Origin: Flavobacteriaceae bacterium
Lineage (GTDB): Bacteria; Bacteroidota; Bacteroidia; Flavobacteriales; Flavobacteriaceae
NCBI GenBank assembly: GCA_003443635.1
Contig: CP031964.1
Span: forward strand, 2,884,321 to 2,948,320
Length of the DNA stretch: 64,000 bases
Reading direction: 5' to 3'
The notes below the pieces were generated by a model, which was not told the DNA's origin, did no database searches, and saw only the letters and a list, made by a program, of their open reading frames with translations. A program made the translations under genes and the position numbers. Numbering within the stretch: position 1 is the first letter of the stretch; each line of letters begins with the position of its first letter. Shown piece by piece: positions 34,189 through 41,987 of this stretch.

Positions 34189-34959
34189 ATGAATAGAATT
34201 AATCAAAAACTGCAAGAAGATAAAAAGTTATTATCTATATATTTTACAGCAGGTTATCCAAACCTTGATGATACTGTTTCCATTATTCAAAATTTGGAAA
34301 AAAGTGGTATTGATATGATTGAAATAGGGTTACCATTTAGTGATCCACTTGCAGACGGACCAACAATACAAGCTAGTTCTACTCAAGCACTTCATAACGG
34401 AATGACTTCTGAAATACTTTTTGAGCAACTTAAAAACATTAGAGAAACAGTTAATATTCCACTAATCATTATGGGATACTTTAATCCAATATTACAATTT
34501 GGAGTTGAAGCATTTTGTAAAAAATGCCAAGAAGTAGGCATTGATGGATTAATCATCCCTGATCTTCCAGTAGATGTTTATAATGATAATTATAAAGCTA
34601 CATTTGAAAAATATGGATTGATTAATGTATTTTTAATTACTCCACAAACTTCTGTTGAACGTATTAACTTTATCGACTCTATATCAAATGGATTTATTTA
34701 TATGGTAAGTAGTGCTAGTGTAACTGGAAGTCAAAGTGGTTTTGGCGCTGAACAAACTAGTTATTTTAAGCGTATTGCAGGTATGAAGCTTAAGAATCCT
34801 CAAATAATAGGGTTTGGGATCTCTAATAATGAAACATTTATACAAGCTACACGATATGCTAAAGGTGCTATTATAGGAAGCGCCTTTATTAAACATTTAA
34901 CTAGTGAGGGGCTAACAACAATTGATACATTTGTAAAACAGATTTTATCTAAATTGTAA
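34189..34959 (+). CDS. trpA: Tryptophan synthase alpha chain
   Basis: 256 residues, TIM barrel with the catalytic pair in MIEIGLPFSDPLADGP (Glu and Asp), MGYFNPI, LIIPDLP and GFGISN. It splits indole-glycerol phosphate to indole. It is the last gene of the trp operon; no strong terminator is visible between it and the following lipoprotein gene 36 nt away. Confidence 0.97.
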   Translation: MNRINQKLQEDKKLLSIYFTAGYPNLDDTVSIIQNLEKSGIDMIEIGLPFSDPLADGPTIQASSTQALHNGMTSEILFEQLKNIRETVNIPLIIMGYFNPILQFGVEAFCKKCQEVGIDGLIIPDLPVDVYNDNYKATFEKYGLINVFLITPQTSVERINFIDSISNGFIYMVSSASVTGSQSGFGAEQTSYFKRIAGMKLKNPQIIGFGISNNETFIQATRYAKGAIIGSAFIKHLTSEGLTTIDTFVKQILSKL

Positions 34960-34995
34960 GCTTTGAATCAATAGTTTGTCTATTATATTAAGACT

Positions 34996-35613
34996 ATGCA
35001 ACGATTTCTTTTTTTACTTTTAATTATTACAACATCTTGTTCTTCTCAAGTTGAGATTGATAATATTACAGATGCTCCCAAAGTGCAAAAAAATGACGAA
35101 GTTTTTGCAAATGTTTACAAACCTTTAGATGGCACTTGGAAAGGAGTATTTTTAGTAAAAGAAGACATAAACCTAAAAGCATTAAATAATATTAATTTAC
35201 AAGATGAAGAAACAATGCTTCGTTTTATTAATGCTTCAAAAACAGTAAATACTATTAACGTCAGTCAAGTTTACACTTCTGAAAGTCCATATTTTCAACA
35301 CGTAACTATTACCGATTTTTATCCTGACTCTGGAAAAACAGAGCAAAGTAAGGGTGTTAACAAAATACAGGATGGTAAAATGTGGTGCGTAGTTAGAAAA
35401 CCTAATGACACTGTTATTCATGAAGGAAGTACACCTAATAAAGAAACTATTATTTGGCAGAGTAATAAAACATCACCTCAGCGTATAGAATATTTTCATG
35501 AAACTGTAACCAAAGATTACTATGAAATTATTGGTTATGGATATTATGATAATGACGATACTACGCTCACACCAAAGCTTTGGTTTTATGGGAAGTATGA
35601 GCGACAAAATTAA
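34996..35613 (+). CDS. Lipoprotein of unknown function
   Basis: 205 residues. The signal RFLFLLLIITTSC ends in lipobox Cys15. The mature part starts with an acidic linker and has a beta-rich core (LDGTWKGVFLV, VSQVYTSESPYFQHVTITDF, YEIIGYGYYDND) that resembles a lipocalin-like or CpeT-like beta-barrel, but I cannot name the family. It follows trpA by 36 nt on the same strand and may be read through from the trp operon. Confidence 0.65.
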   Translation: MQRFLFLLLIITTSCSSQVEIDNITDAPKVQKNDEVFANVYKPLDGTWKGVFLVKEDINLKALNNINLQDEETMLRFINASKTVNTINVSQVYTSESPYFQHVTITDFYPDSGKTEQSKGVNKIQDGKMWCVVRKPNDTVIHEGSTPNKETIIWQSNKTSPQRIEYFHETVTKDYYEIIGYGYYDNDDTTLTPKLWFYGKYERQN

Positions 35614-35618
35614 AATCT

Positions 35619-36020
35619 CTATTTATAATTTTTAGAAAGGTTTTCCAATACTTCTATAGCTTTATTTTTGTCTTTTACATTTACAAAAATATGATCATGA
35701 TAATACCCAGCAATTACATTACAACTTATTTGATGTTTTGTTAACTCTCTAGAAAACTCAGCGGTTAACCCAATAGCGTTTAATGATGAGTGTACAGTTA
35801 ATGTAATCCATGAAGCCACAAACTCATATTTCAAATTTAACTCGTCTGCCTTTTCCTTTTGTATTATTAATGTAATACCCTCCTCTTCTTTAAATTCACA
35901 AATAATGTCAGATCTATCAATATGATCAATAGTCTTTAAAGTGGTAAAAATATATGTCCCTCTATTAAGCTTTGGTTTCATACTTTTTATCATCATTTTT
36001 AAATTAAGCTCTCTCTTCAT
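35619..36020 (-). CDS. ACT domain-containing protein
   Basis: 133 residues without signal peptide. Two ACT-like units: TYIFTTLKTIDHIDRSDIICEFKEEEGITL and the clearer C-terminal WITLTVHSSLNAIGLTAEFSRELTKH with NVIAGYYHDHIFV. It resembles the COG3602 group. ACT domains usually bind amino acids. A start at residue 10 or 13 is also possible because the first residues (MKRELNLKMM) are unlike the family. It converges with the lipoprotein gene, 5 nt apart. Confidence 0.78.
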   Translation of the reverse strand: MKRELNLKMMIKSMKPKLNRGTYIFTTLKTIDHIDRSDIICEFKEEEGITLIIQKEKADELNLKYEFVASWITLTVHSSLNAIGLTAEFSRELTKHQISCNVIAGYYHDHIFVNVKDKNKAIEVLENLSKNYK

Positions 36021-36105
36021 ATTCTTTTTTGTAAAATAGTTTATAAAAACTGTAATTATAAAGCTTGTATATTAACTTACAAAATAAAGCTAAGCTAAAA
36101 ATAAC

Positions 36106-36603
36106 TTGAAAATAAACAATCAAGAACAAGAGTTTACCAAAAAAGTCACAGAATCTCAAGGCATTATACATAAAGTTTGTAGAATGTATTGTAATGATGA
36201 AGAACACCGCAAAGATTTGTTTCAGGAAATATTGATACAACTGTGGAAATCCTATACTTCATTTCGAGGAGATTCTAAATTCTCTACATGGATGTATCGT
36301 GTCGCAATTAACGTAGCTATCCAAGATTTTAGAAAAACAAAAAAGAAGCAATCTTTATTTTCTTCTTCTGAAACATTCAAAGACATTTCAGAAGAAAAAA
36401 CAGATACAATTTATGATGATCATTTAAAACAAATGCACATGGCAATTACTCGTCTTAATAAAATTGAGAAAGCCATTATGATGCTTCATTTAGATGAAAA
36501 ATCAAATGAAGAGATTGCTGAAATTATTGGAATTACTCAAAATTACGTACGAGTAAAAATTAATCGTATTAAAGTAAAGTTAAAAAAAACATTAACGAGT
36601 TAA
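36106..36603 (+). CDS. ECF-type sigma factor, module 1
   Basis: 165 residues. Region 2 is seen in RKDLFQEILIQLWKSYTSFRG and STWMYRVAINVAI. Region 4 is IMMLHLDEKSNEEIAEIIGI followed by TQNYVRVKINRIKVKLK. The start codon is TTG at 36106; the first Met inside would remove part of region 2, so TTG is preferred. A membrane protein gene follows 4 nt later. The pair is repeated directly downstream in a diverged form, which makes this the first copy of a tandem module. Confidence 0.88.
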   Translation: MKINNQEQEFTKKVTESQGIIHKVCRMYCNDEEHRKDLFQEILIQLWKSYTSFRGDSKFSTWMYRVAINVAIQDFRKTKKKQSLFSSSETFKDISEEKTDTIYDDHLKQMHMAITRLNKIEKAIMMLHLDEKSNEEIAEIIGITQNYVRVKINRIKVKLKKTLTS

Positions 36604-36607
36604 CGAT

Positions 36608-37270
36608 ATGGAATTACAAGATTTAAAATCTATATGGACCAAGGTCGTTGATGCAGAAAGCATAAAATATGAAATCGATCGCAATGGAGTTCAAGCATTA
36701 ATAAAAAAACAATCAAATATTACCATTTCCAAAATAAAAAGAGAATTACAATTTAAAAGGTGGTTCTTCGGTTTTATTGGAATCCTTACTCCTTTTCTTG
36801 CTTTGGTATTTTATTATGACAATGATTCAACTTATTTTTTAGATGATTATCTCACAAAATTTGAGGTAAGTTTATTACTATTTTTAATGGGTATAATTAT
36901 ATTGATTGCATTTATCAATATTATAGTAAGTTACCGTACGATTGGAAAATTTCAAAAATCATCAGATAATCTAAAAACAACATTACAAGAAGTCATTAAA
37001 ATTTTAGGCCGTGTTATAAAATTTGGTATCTACTCTGATGCCATAGGGGTTCCTGTATTTGCAACTTGGATTCTATATCGTATCTTATTTAAGAGTGAAA
37101 TCTTTATTTTCGATATAAGAGTATTCTATCTAGCAATAACAGCAATTATATTATTTATTATAAAATATAATATTGGTAAATTCCTTCAAAACAGAAAGTA
37201 TAATCCTTATATCAAATCTCTTCAAAGATCTTTAAACGATATTGATTTAATTGAAAAAGAAGCTAAATAA
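36608..37270 (+). CDS. Membrane protein paired with sigma factor, module 1
   Basis: 220 residues beginning MELQDLKSIWTKV, then four hydrophobic segments (starting GFIGILTPFLALVF, VSLLLFLMGIIILI, FGIYSDAIGVPVFA and YLAITAIILFIIKY). No zinc anti-sigma motif is present. Its position 4 nt behind the sigma gene and the same N-terminal motif (M-E-x-Q-D-L-K-x-I-W) in module 2 suggest that it is a membrane-bound regulator of the sigma factor. The role is inferred from context. Confidence 0.72.
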   Translation: MELQDLKSIWTKVVDAESIKYEIDRNGVQALIKKQSNITISKIKRELQFKRWFFGFIGILTPFLALVFYYDNDSTYFLDDYLTKFEVSLLLFLMGIIILIAFINIIVSYRTIGKFQKSSDNLKTTLQEVIKILGRVIKFGIYSDAIGVPVFATWILYRILFKSEIFIFDIRVFYLAITAIILFIIKYNIGKFLQNRKYNPYIKSLQRSLNDIDLIEKEAK

Positions 37271-37287
37271 TTAAAAACAATATTTTC

Positions 37288-37327
37288 TGTCATATTTTCT
37301 TAACTTCTGTCACTAAACCAGTAGAGT
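37288..37327 (+). promoter_or_regulatory. Paired TGTCA element before sigma module 2
   Basis: TGTCA occurs at 37288 and 37308, exactly 20 nt apart, followed by CTAAA. The same arrangement stands at 38481 and 38501 before the next small gene. It may be the promoter or operator recognised by one of the sigma factors. Confidence 0.45.
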
Positions 37328-37341
37328 TAAAAAAATAGTAC

Positions 37342-37839
37342 GTGCAAGAGCAAAATTTTCAACAAGTACTTGAAAATAATAAAGAAAAAATCTATCGTAT
37401 TTGTAGGATATATGCTATATCTCCCATCGAACCACAAGATTTATTCCAGGAAGTGGTATATCAAATCTGGAAATCACTAAAAAGTTTCCAAGGGAAATCC
37501 AATATCAATACTTGGGTGTATCGCATTGCTTTAAATGTAGGTATGCGCTCAAAATTAAAGTTAGAGAAACAAAATGGTAAAACGATTCAGTTTGAATCCA
37601 TACAATTTATGGCAATCGAACATCCAATTGATGAAACACAAATTGAAAAATATAAGTTTTTAAAGGAATGTATTTCTTCTTTAAATGAAAGTGACACTTC
37701 AATTGTTATCTTGTATTTAGAAGATCTGTCTTATAAACAAATAGCAGAAGTCACTGGTTTGACCGAAAATCATATTGCTGTAAAAATGAAACGAATACGC
37801 CAACGCTTATTTGATTGTATCAATCCAAAATTGAATTAA
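37342..37839 (+). CDS. ECF-type sigma factor, module 2
   Basis: 165 residues, start GTG at 37342. Region 2 is PQDLFQEVVYQIWKSLKSFQ with NTWVYRIALNV; region 4 is IVILYLEDLSYKQIAEVTGL followed by TENHIAVKMKRIRQRL. The layout is the same as module 1, but only part of the residues agree, so the duplication is old. A membrane protein gene starts 1 nt after the stop. Confidence 0.9.
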   Translation: MQEQNFQQVLENNKEKIYRICRIYAISPIEPQDLFQEVVYQIWKSLKSFQGKSNINTWVYRIALNVGMRSKLKLEKQNGKTIQFESIQFMAIEHPIDETQIEKYKFLKECISSLNESDTSIVILYLEDLSYKQIAEVTGLTENHIAVKMKRIRQRLFDCINPKLN

Positions 37840-37840
37840 T

Positions 37841-38473
37841 ATGGAAGAACAAGATTTAAAAGACATATGGAAACGTTCTTCTAAAAATGAAGAAATCACA
37901 ATTAATAATGCTCTTCTTATAACAGATTTTAAAAATAAGATGGAACATCGCGAACGTATTGTACGTAGAAGAGATATGAAAGAGTATATTGCTGGCGCAA
38001 TTGGAGTAGTTTTTTACATTTATATTTTAATAGAACTTCCATTTTCCATGTCAAAATTAGGAGCTTTTTTAATGATCCTTTCTATGATTTATTTTGTAGT
38101 TAGATTATATAATAACCGTAAAAGTAAGTTTACTCGCAACTTATTTTTACCCATTAAAGCGCAATTATTACAACAAAGAGTGTTTATGTTGCGTCAGTCA
38201 AAATTACTCAGAACCGTACATTGGATGTTCATTCCAATATTTATTAGCTTTACCATCTTTGTTTGGGGAGATGCCATTATTAAAGAGTTGAACGACCCTA
38301 TTACTGAGTTTATTTTAGTTAGAAAACCGCTAGCAAAAATTATTGGCACAGTATTTCTACTGGCCTATGGCATTTATATTATAAGAATGAATAAACGTGC
38401 TGCAAAAGTAAATTGGGAACCACTCATTAAAGATATTGATGCTATTATTGAAACTTTGGATAAAGAAAAGTAA
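37841..38473 (+). CDS. Membrane protein paired with sigma factor, module 2
   Basis: 210 residues beginning MEEQDLKDIWKRSS, matching the module 1 partner at the N-terminus. Hydrophobic segments include YIAGAIGVVFYIYILIELPF, LGAFLMILSMIYFVV, HWMFIPIFISFTIFVW and IIGTVFLLAYGIYII. It is probably a membrane regulator of the adjacent sigma factor; this is inferred from context only. Confidence 0.72.
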   Translation: MEEQDLKDIWKRSSKNEEITINNALLITDFKNKMEHRERIVRRRDMKEYIAGAIGVVFYIYILIELPFSMSKLGAFLMILSMIYFVVRLYNNRKSKFTRNLFLPIKAQLLQQRVFMLRQSKLLRTVHWMFIPIFISFTIFVWGDAIIKELNDPITEFILVRKPLAKIIGTVFLLAYGIYIIRMNKRAAKVNWEPLIKDIDAIIETLDKEK

Positions 38474-38480
38474 AGTATAC

Positions 38481-38521
38481 TGTCATATTTCAAAAACTCT
38501 TGTCACTAAAATAATAGAACT
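38481..38521 (+). promoter_or_regulatory. Paired TGTCA element before small membrane protein
   Basis: TGTCA at 38481 and 38501, 20 nt apart, with CACTAAA and a following ATAGAAC, closely matching the element at 37288-37327. It lies 17 nt before the ATG of the 63-residue protein. Confidence 0.45.
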
Positions 38522-38537
38522 ACAAACAAGAGTAGCT

Positions 38538-38729
38538 ATGATAAAGAAACCAAAAACAAGGAGTATTATTTTTAAAATTACAGGAACATTAATAATGCTA
38601 AGTGCATTTTTAACTTTTCCAAATTCAGAGCCTTGGTATTATGAAGTTTTAATATTCGATTTAGGGTTATTGCTAATTTTAATTTCCAAAATACCTAAGT
38701 TAAAAATAAAAATTAAAGAAAAAGTGTAA
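38538..38729 (+). CDS. Small two-TM membrane protein (63 aa)
   Basis: The ATG at 38538 is preferred over an upstream in-frame ATG at 38436, which would overlap the preceding gene and cut through the TGTCA element. The protein has a basic start (MIKKPKTRS), a first helix KITGTLIMLSAFL, a turn with FPNSEPWYY and a second helix LIFDLGLLLILIS ending in a Lys-rich tail. A similar helix-W-turn-helix protein is encoded at 40108. Family and function are unknown. Confidence 0.6.
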   Translation: MIKKPKTRSIIFKITGTLIMLSAFLTFPNSEPWYYEVLIFDLGLLLILISKIPKLKIKIKEKV

Positions 38730-38786
38730 TTCTGTCCATATAAATTTAACTCACTATTTAGTGGATTAAATCAAATTCTATTAAAA

Positions 38787-40103
38787 ATGAAAATAATAAA
38801 ACAACTTAAATTTAGTCAAAAATTAGCAGTATTATTCATTGTTATCGCAAGTATAATTACCATAGGTCGCATATTAAACCTTATAAATAATGAGAATAAG
38901 TTAGTAGAAGATATTGCTGCATTTATATCATTAATTGGGTTTACATTTTATTTATATCCAACTTTTTTCAAAAAATTCAAGAATCATAAATTAAACAAAA
39001 ACTTATTAATAGCTTTAATATTTTTTTCAACATTACAATTAAACGCTCAAGATTATTCCAAACAAATTGAAGCATTTACAAAGAGTTTTGCTGATAAAAA
39101 CACTAAAGCTTTAGAGCCTTATATGAGTACTGAATTAAAATTTGGTCAAATTCCAGCAGCAAATACACCTGCAATCATGAGCAATATAGTAACAAACTTA
39201 CCAAAACTTAATAGCATGTCTATTATTGAAAGTGTACAAGGCAAGGCTAAAGTAAAATATGATTTTGTGGGGCTAGGTATTCGTGAATCTTACCTCTTTT
39301 TTGATACCATAGGTAAAATCACTAAAATAGAGTTGGTTGAAAATTTAATTAAACAAGAAGCAGAAGCTCGACGCCAACAACAACAGAGTGTACAACTACC
39401 AAATCCAGGAGAGTTAGGAAATAAATATACTCCTGAAGAGGTAGAGTTTAATGCTACAGATGGATTAACTATTAATGGGAATTTATATGAGGTTGACAAA
39501 AAAAAACCCATTATATTATTGACTCATCAGGCTGGGTATAATAGAATTGAATATGCAGATATTGCTCCCAAACTAAACAAATTAGGGTACAATTGTCTTG
39601 CTATAGATTTACGTTCTGGCGGAAACTTTGGAGGTAAGTCAAATAATACAAATCAGCGTGCTATTGAAAAAGAATTAAAACCTGAAATGATTGATGCGCA
39701 GCAAGATATTGCTTCAGCTATTGATTATCTTAATAAAAAGTACAAACAAAAGATAATTTTATGGGGAAGTTCGTTTTCATCTAGTTTAGCGCTCCTTGAA
39801 GGCACAAACAACCATAAAGTAAAAGCTATTATTGGTTTTAGTCCAGGTGATTATTTTGGAAATGTTGCACCATCATTAATGTCTGTGTTTTCTAAAATTG
39901 AAAAACCATTTTTGGTAACTTCTTCAAAACAAGAAGCAGCAACCTTAGGCGCCTTGATTGGTAAATCTGAATTAAAAACTAATCAACAGCAATTCATTCC
40001 AACATCTACTGGTTTTCATGGTTCTCGTGCGCTTTGGACTGGGCAAAAAGGAGCTGAAGAATATTGGGAAGCTGTAACGCAATTCTTAAGTCAACTTAAA
40101 TAA
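38787..40103 (+). CDS. Membrane-anchored alpha/beta hydrolase with DUF3887-like domain
   Basis: 438 residues. Two N-terminal helices (~12-28, ~44-60) are followed by a third hydrophobic stretch ending in LNAQD (~residue 90), which looks like an original signal peptide. Residues ~92-190 resemble a DUF3887/SnoaL-like fold (FTKSFADKNTKALEPYMS). Residues ~210-438 are an alpha/beta hydrolase with nucleophile elbow WGSSFSSSLAL and a late His in TGFHGSRAL. The N-terminus may be a small two-TM protein joined to a secreted hydrolase. The substrate is unknown. Confidence 0.8.
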   Translation: MKIIKQLKFSQKLAVLFIVIASIITIGRILNLINNENKLVEDIAAFISLIGFTFYLYPTFFKKFKNHKLNKNLLIALIFFSTLQLNAQDYSKQIEAFTKSFADKNTKALEPYMSTELKFGQIPAANTPAIMSNIVTNLPKLNSMSIIESVQGKAKVKYDFVGLGIRESYLFFDTIGKITKIELVENLIKQEAEARRQQQQSVQLPNPGELGNKYTPEEVEFNATDGLTINGNLYEVDKKKPIILLTHQAGYNRIEYADIAPKLNKLGYNCLAIDLRSGGNFGGKSNNTNQRAIEKELKPEMIDAQQDIASAIDYLNKKYKQKIILWGSSFSSSLALLEGTNNHKVKAIIGFSPGDYFGNVAPSLMSVFSKIEKPFLVTSSKQEAATLGALIGKSELKTNQQQFIPTSTGFHGSRALWTGQKGAEEYWEAVTQFLSQLK

Positions 40104-40107
40104 ATTT

Positions 40108-40278
40108 ATGAAGAAAGAAAATACAAAAAATAAATGGTTACTATTTGGGGTCATTTGTATCATTTTAGGAATTTGCTCTTTTAGTAATCATCCTAATTGG
40201 GGGAATTGGGTTACTGGATTTGGTGTTGCTATAGTAATCATTTCGTTTTTAAAAAAGTCAAAAAAAGCTGTTGATTAA
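40108..40278 (+). CDS. Small two-TM membrane protein (56 aa)
   Basis: 56 codons starting 4 nt after the hydrolase stop. A basic start (MKKENTKNK), a helix LLFGVICIILGICSF, a turn with NHPNWGNW, a helix GFGVAIVIISFL and a Lys-rich tail. The plan is the same as in the 63-residue protein at 38538. Close spacing suggests cotranslation with the hydrolase. No family recognised. Confidence 0.6.
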   Translation: MKKENTKNKWLLFGVICIILGICSFSNHPNWGNWVTGFGVAIVIISFLKKSKKAVD

Positions 40279-40307
40279 TTCTTAAATAAAGTTTCAAAAA
40301 TTAAGCA

Positions 40308-40538
40308 TTAAGATTTATTTCTTTTTCTGAGCATTTCTAAATACATTTTTTCTACTTTAGTTCTTGCCCAAGGTGTTCGGCGTAAAAATTTTAAGCTAGA
40401 TTTTACTGAAGGATCATGAGTAAAACAACGAATATTTATCGTATATCCCATAAATTCCCAACCATAATATGATACTAAGTCTGTAATAATCTGCTCTAGT
40501 TTTATTCCGTGTAATGGATTATTAGGTTGTTGATTCAA
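40308..40538 (-). CDS. VF530 family (DUF2132) DNA-binding protein
   Basis: 76 residues matching the VF530 family over its whole length: [20 protein letters not shown], then [20 protein letters not shown] and [13 protein letters not shown]. These small helical proteins have been described as DNA-binding, though the role is not settled. It lies 11 nt downstream of the DEAD-box helicase on the same strand and is probably cotranscribed. Confidence 0.88.
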   Translation of the reverse strand: MNQQPNNPLHGIKLEQIITDLVSYYGWEFMGYTINIRCFTHDPSVKSSLKFLRRTPWARTKVEKMYLEMLRKRNKS

Positions 40539-40549
40539 AATATCTGTTT

Positions 40550-41827
40550 TTAATTCCTTCTCTTGTTAGAGTCTCTATTGTTACGTTTAGACCGTCGTCT
40601 ATTCCTATTTTTATTAGAGTTTGTATTTGACCTTAGACTTGAATTACGAGATTGCCTTCTTCCTCCCTGTTTTACAGGTTCTGTAGATGCATTTGGATCG
40701 GGTTCAAATCCTTCAATAATCTCTTTTGATAGCTTCAACCCTACTAACTTTTCAATATCTCTCAGGTACTGTGTTTCATCTGCACTCACTAAAGACAGAG
40801 CTTCACCACTAGCTCCTGCTCTTCCTGTTCTACCTATTCTATGTACATAATCTTCAGGAATATTTGGCAATTCAAAATTTACTACGTGTGGTAATAAAGG
40901 GATATCTATGCCACGTGCTGCTATGTCTGTTGCTACCAAGACACATACAGATCCACTTTTAAAACCAGATAAAGCTTTTGTTCGAGCTCCTTGGCTTTTA
41001 TTTCCGTGTATTGCTGCTGCTGTAATATTATTTTTAATCATCTTTTTGCAAAGATTATTAGCTCCGTGTTTTGTTCTAGTAAACACCAATACTTGTTTCC
41101 AATTACCTTCAGAAATCAATTTAATTATTAAGCCTGCTTTTTTTGCTTTAGCTACACGATACACTTTTTGATTAATTGTATCTACTGTTGAATTTTCTGG
41201 TGTAACTTCTACCTGAATGGGGTGATGTAAAATACCATTTGCTAACTTTTTAATCTCTTTTGAAAATGTTGCCGAAAACATTAAGTTTTGTCGCTTAACT
41301 GGCATCATTTTTATAATACGTTCAATATCTCTTAAAAAACCCATATCCAGCATTCTATCAGCTTCATCTAAGATTAATATCTCAACTTTTGAAAGTGACA
41401 CTAATTTTTGGTTGTGCAAATCTATCAATCTTCCTGGTGTAGCTACCAATACATCTACCCCTTGGCGTAAATGAGCAGCTTGTGGTTTTTGATTGACTCC
41501 TCCAAAAACAACAGCTGAACGCAATTCTAAAAACTCACTATAATCTTTAACATTTTTATATACTTGTGCTGCCAATTCTCGAGTTGGTGTAAGTACTAAA
41601 GCTCGTACAGGTCGATGCCGCAAAGGTGATTTTTGAGACAACAATTGTAATGTTGGTAATGTAAAACCTGCTGTTTTACCTGTACCAGTTTGAGCTGATG
41701 CTAATATATCTTTCCCTTCTAAAATTAAAGGAATTGCTTTTTCTTGTATAGGAGATGGCTTTGTATATCCTTGTTTACTAATTGCTTTTAATAAAGTATT
41801 AGATAAGCCTAGTGAATTAAATGACAT
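40550..41827 (-). CDS. DEAD-box RNA helicase (RhlE-like)
   Basis: 425 residues with the full motif set: Q motif near residue 20, [13 protein letters not shown] (motif I), PTRELA (Ia), [12 protein letters not shown] (II), MFSATFS (III), RGIDIP (V) and [10 protein letters not shown] (VI). The C-terminus from ~375 is rich in Arg, Asn and Ser, a basic RNA-binding tail. RhlE-type helicases help ribosome assembly and cold growth. A -7 box TATCTTTG on the minus strand lies at 41879-41886. Confidence 0.94.
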   Translation of the reverse strand: MSFNSLGLSNTLLKAISKQGYTKPSPIQEKAIPLILEGKDILASAQTGTGKTAGFTLPTLQLLSQKSPLRHRPVRALVLTPTRELAAQVYKNVKDYSEFLELRSAVVFGGVNQKPQAAHLRQGVDVLVATPGRLIDLHNQKLVSLSKVEILILDEADRMLDMGFLRDIERIIKMMPVKRQNLMFSATFSKEIKKLANGILHHPIQVEVTPENSTVDTINQKVYRVAKAKKAGLIIKLISEGNWKQVLVFTRTKHGANNLCKKMIKNNITAAAIHGNKSQGARTKALSGFKSGSVCVLVATDIAARGIDIPLLPHVVNFELPNIPEDYVHRIGRTGRAGASGEALSLVSADETQYLRDIEKLVGLKLSKEIIEGFEPDPNASTEPVKQGGRRQSRNSSLRSNTNSNKNRNRRRSKRNNRDSNKRRN

Positions 41828-41878
41828 TTAAATGATTTAAAAAATAGCGCATTATGTATGCCATTTTGAAATAGTGTA

Positions 41879-41886
41879 CAAAGATA
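41879..41886 (-). promoter_or_regulatory. Possible -7 box of the helicase gene
   Basis: The minus strand reads TATCTTTG, an exact -7 match ~50 nt before the ATG. No TTG is found at the right distance. Confidence 0.4.
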
Positions 41887-41987
41887 CACCTTATTTATTC
41901 GGTATTTTTTTTATTATATTTCGAAAGAAAAATTGATTATCATTTGACAATAAATCTCTAATATTAATATACTCTCATTTAAACATT

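Noticed and set aside
38436..38537. Longer N-terminus for the 63-residue membrane protein
   Set aside because: It would overlap the preceding gene and run through the conserved TGTCA block.
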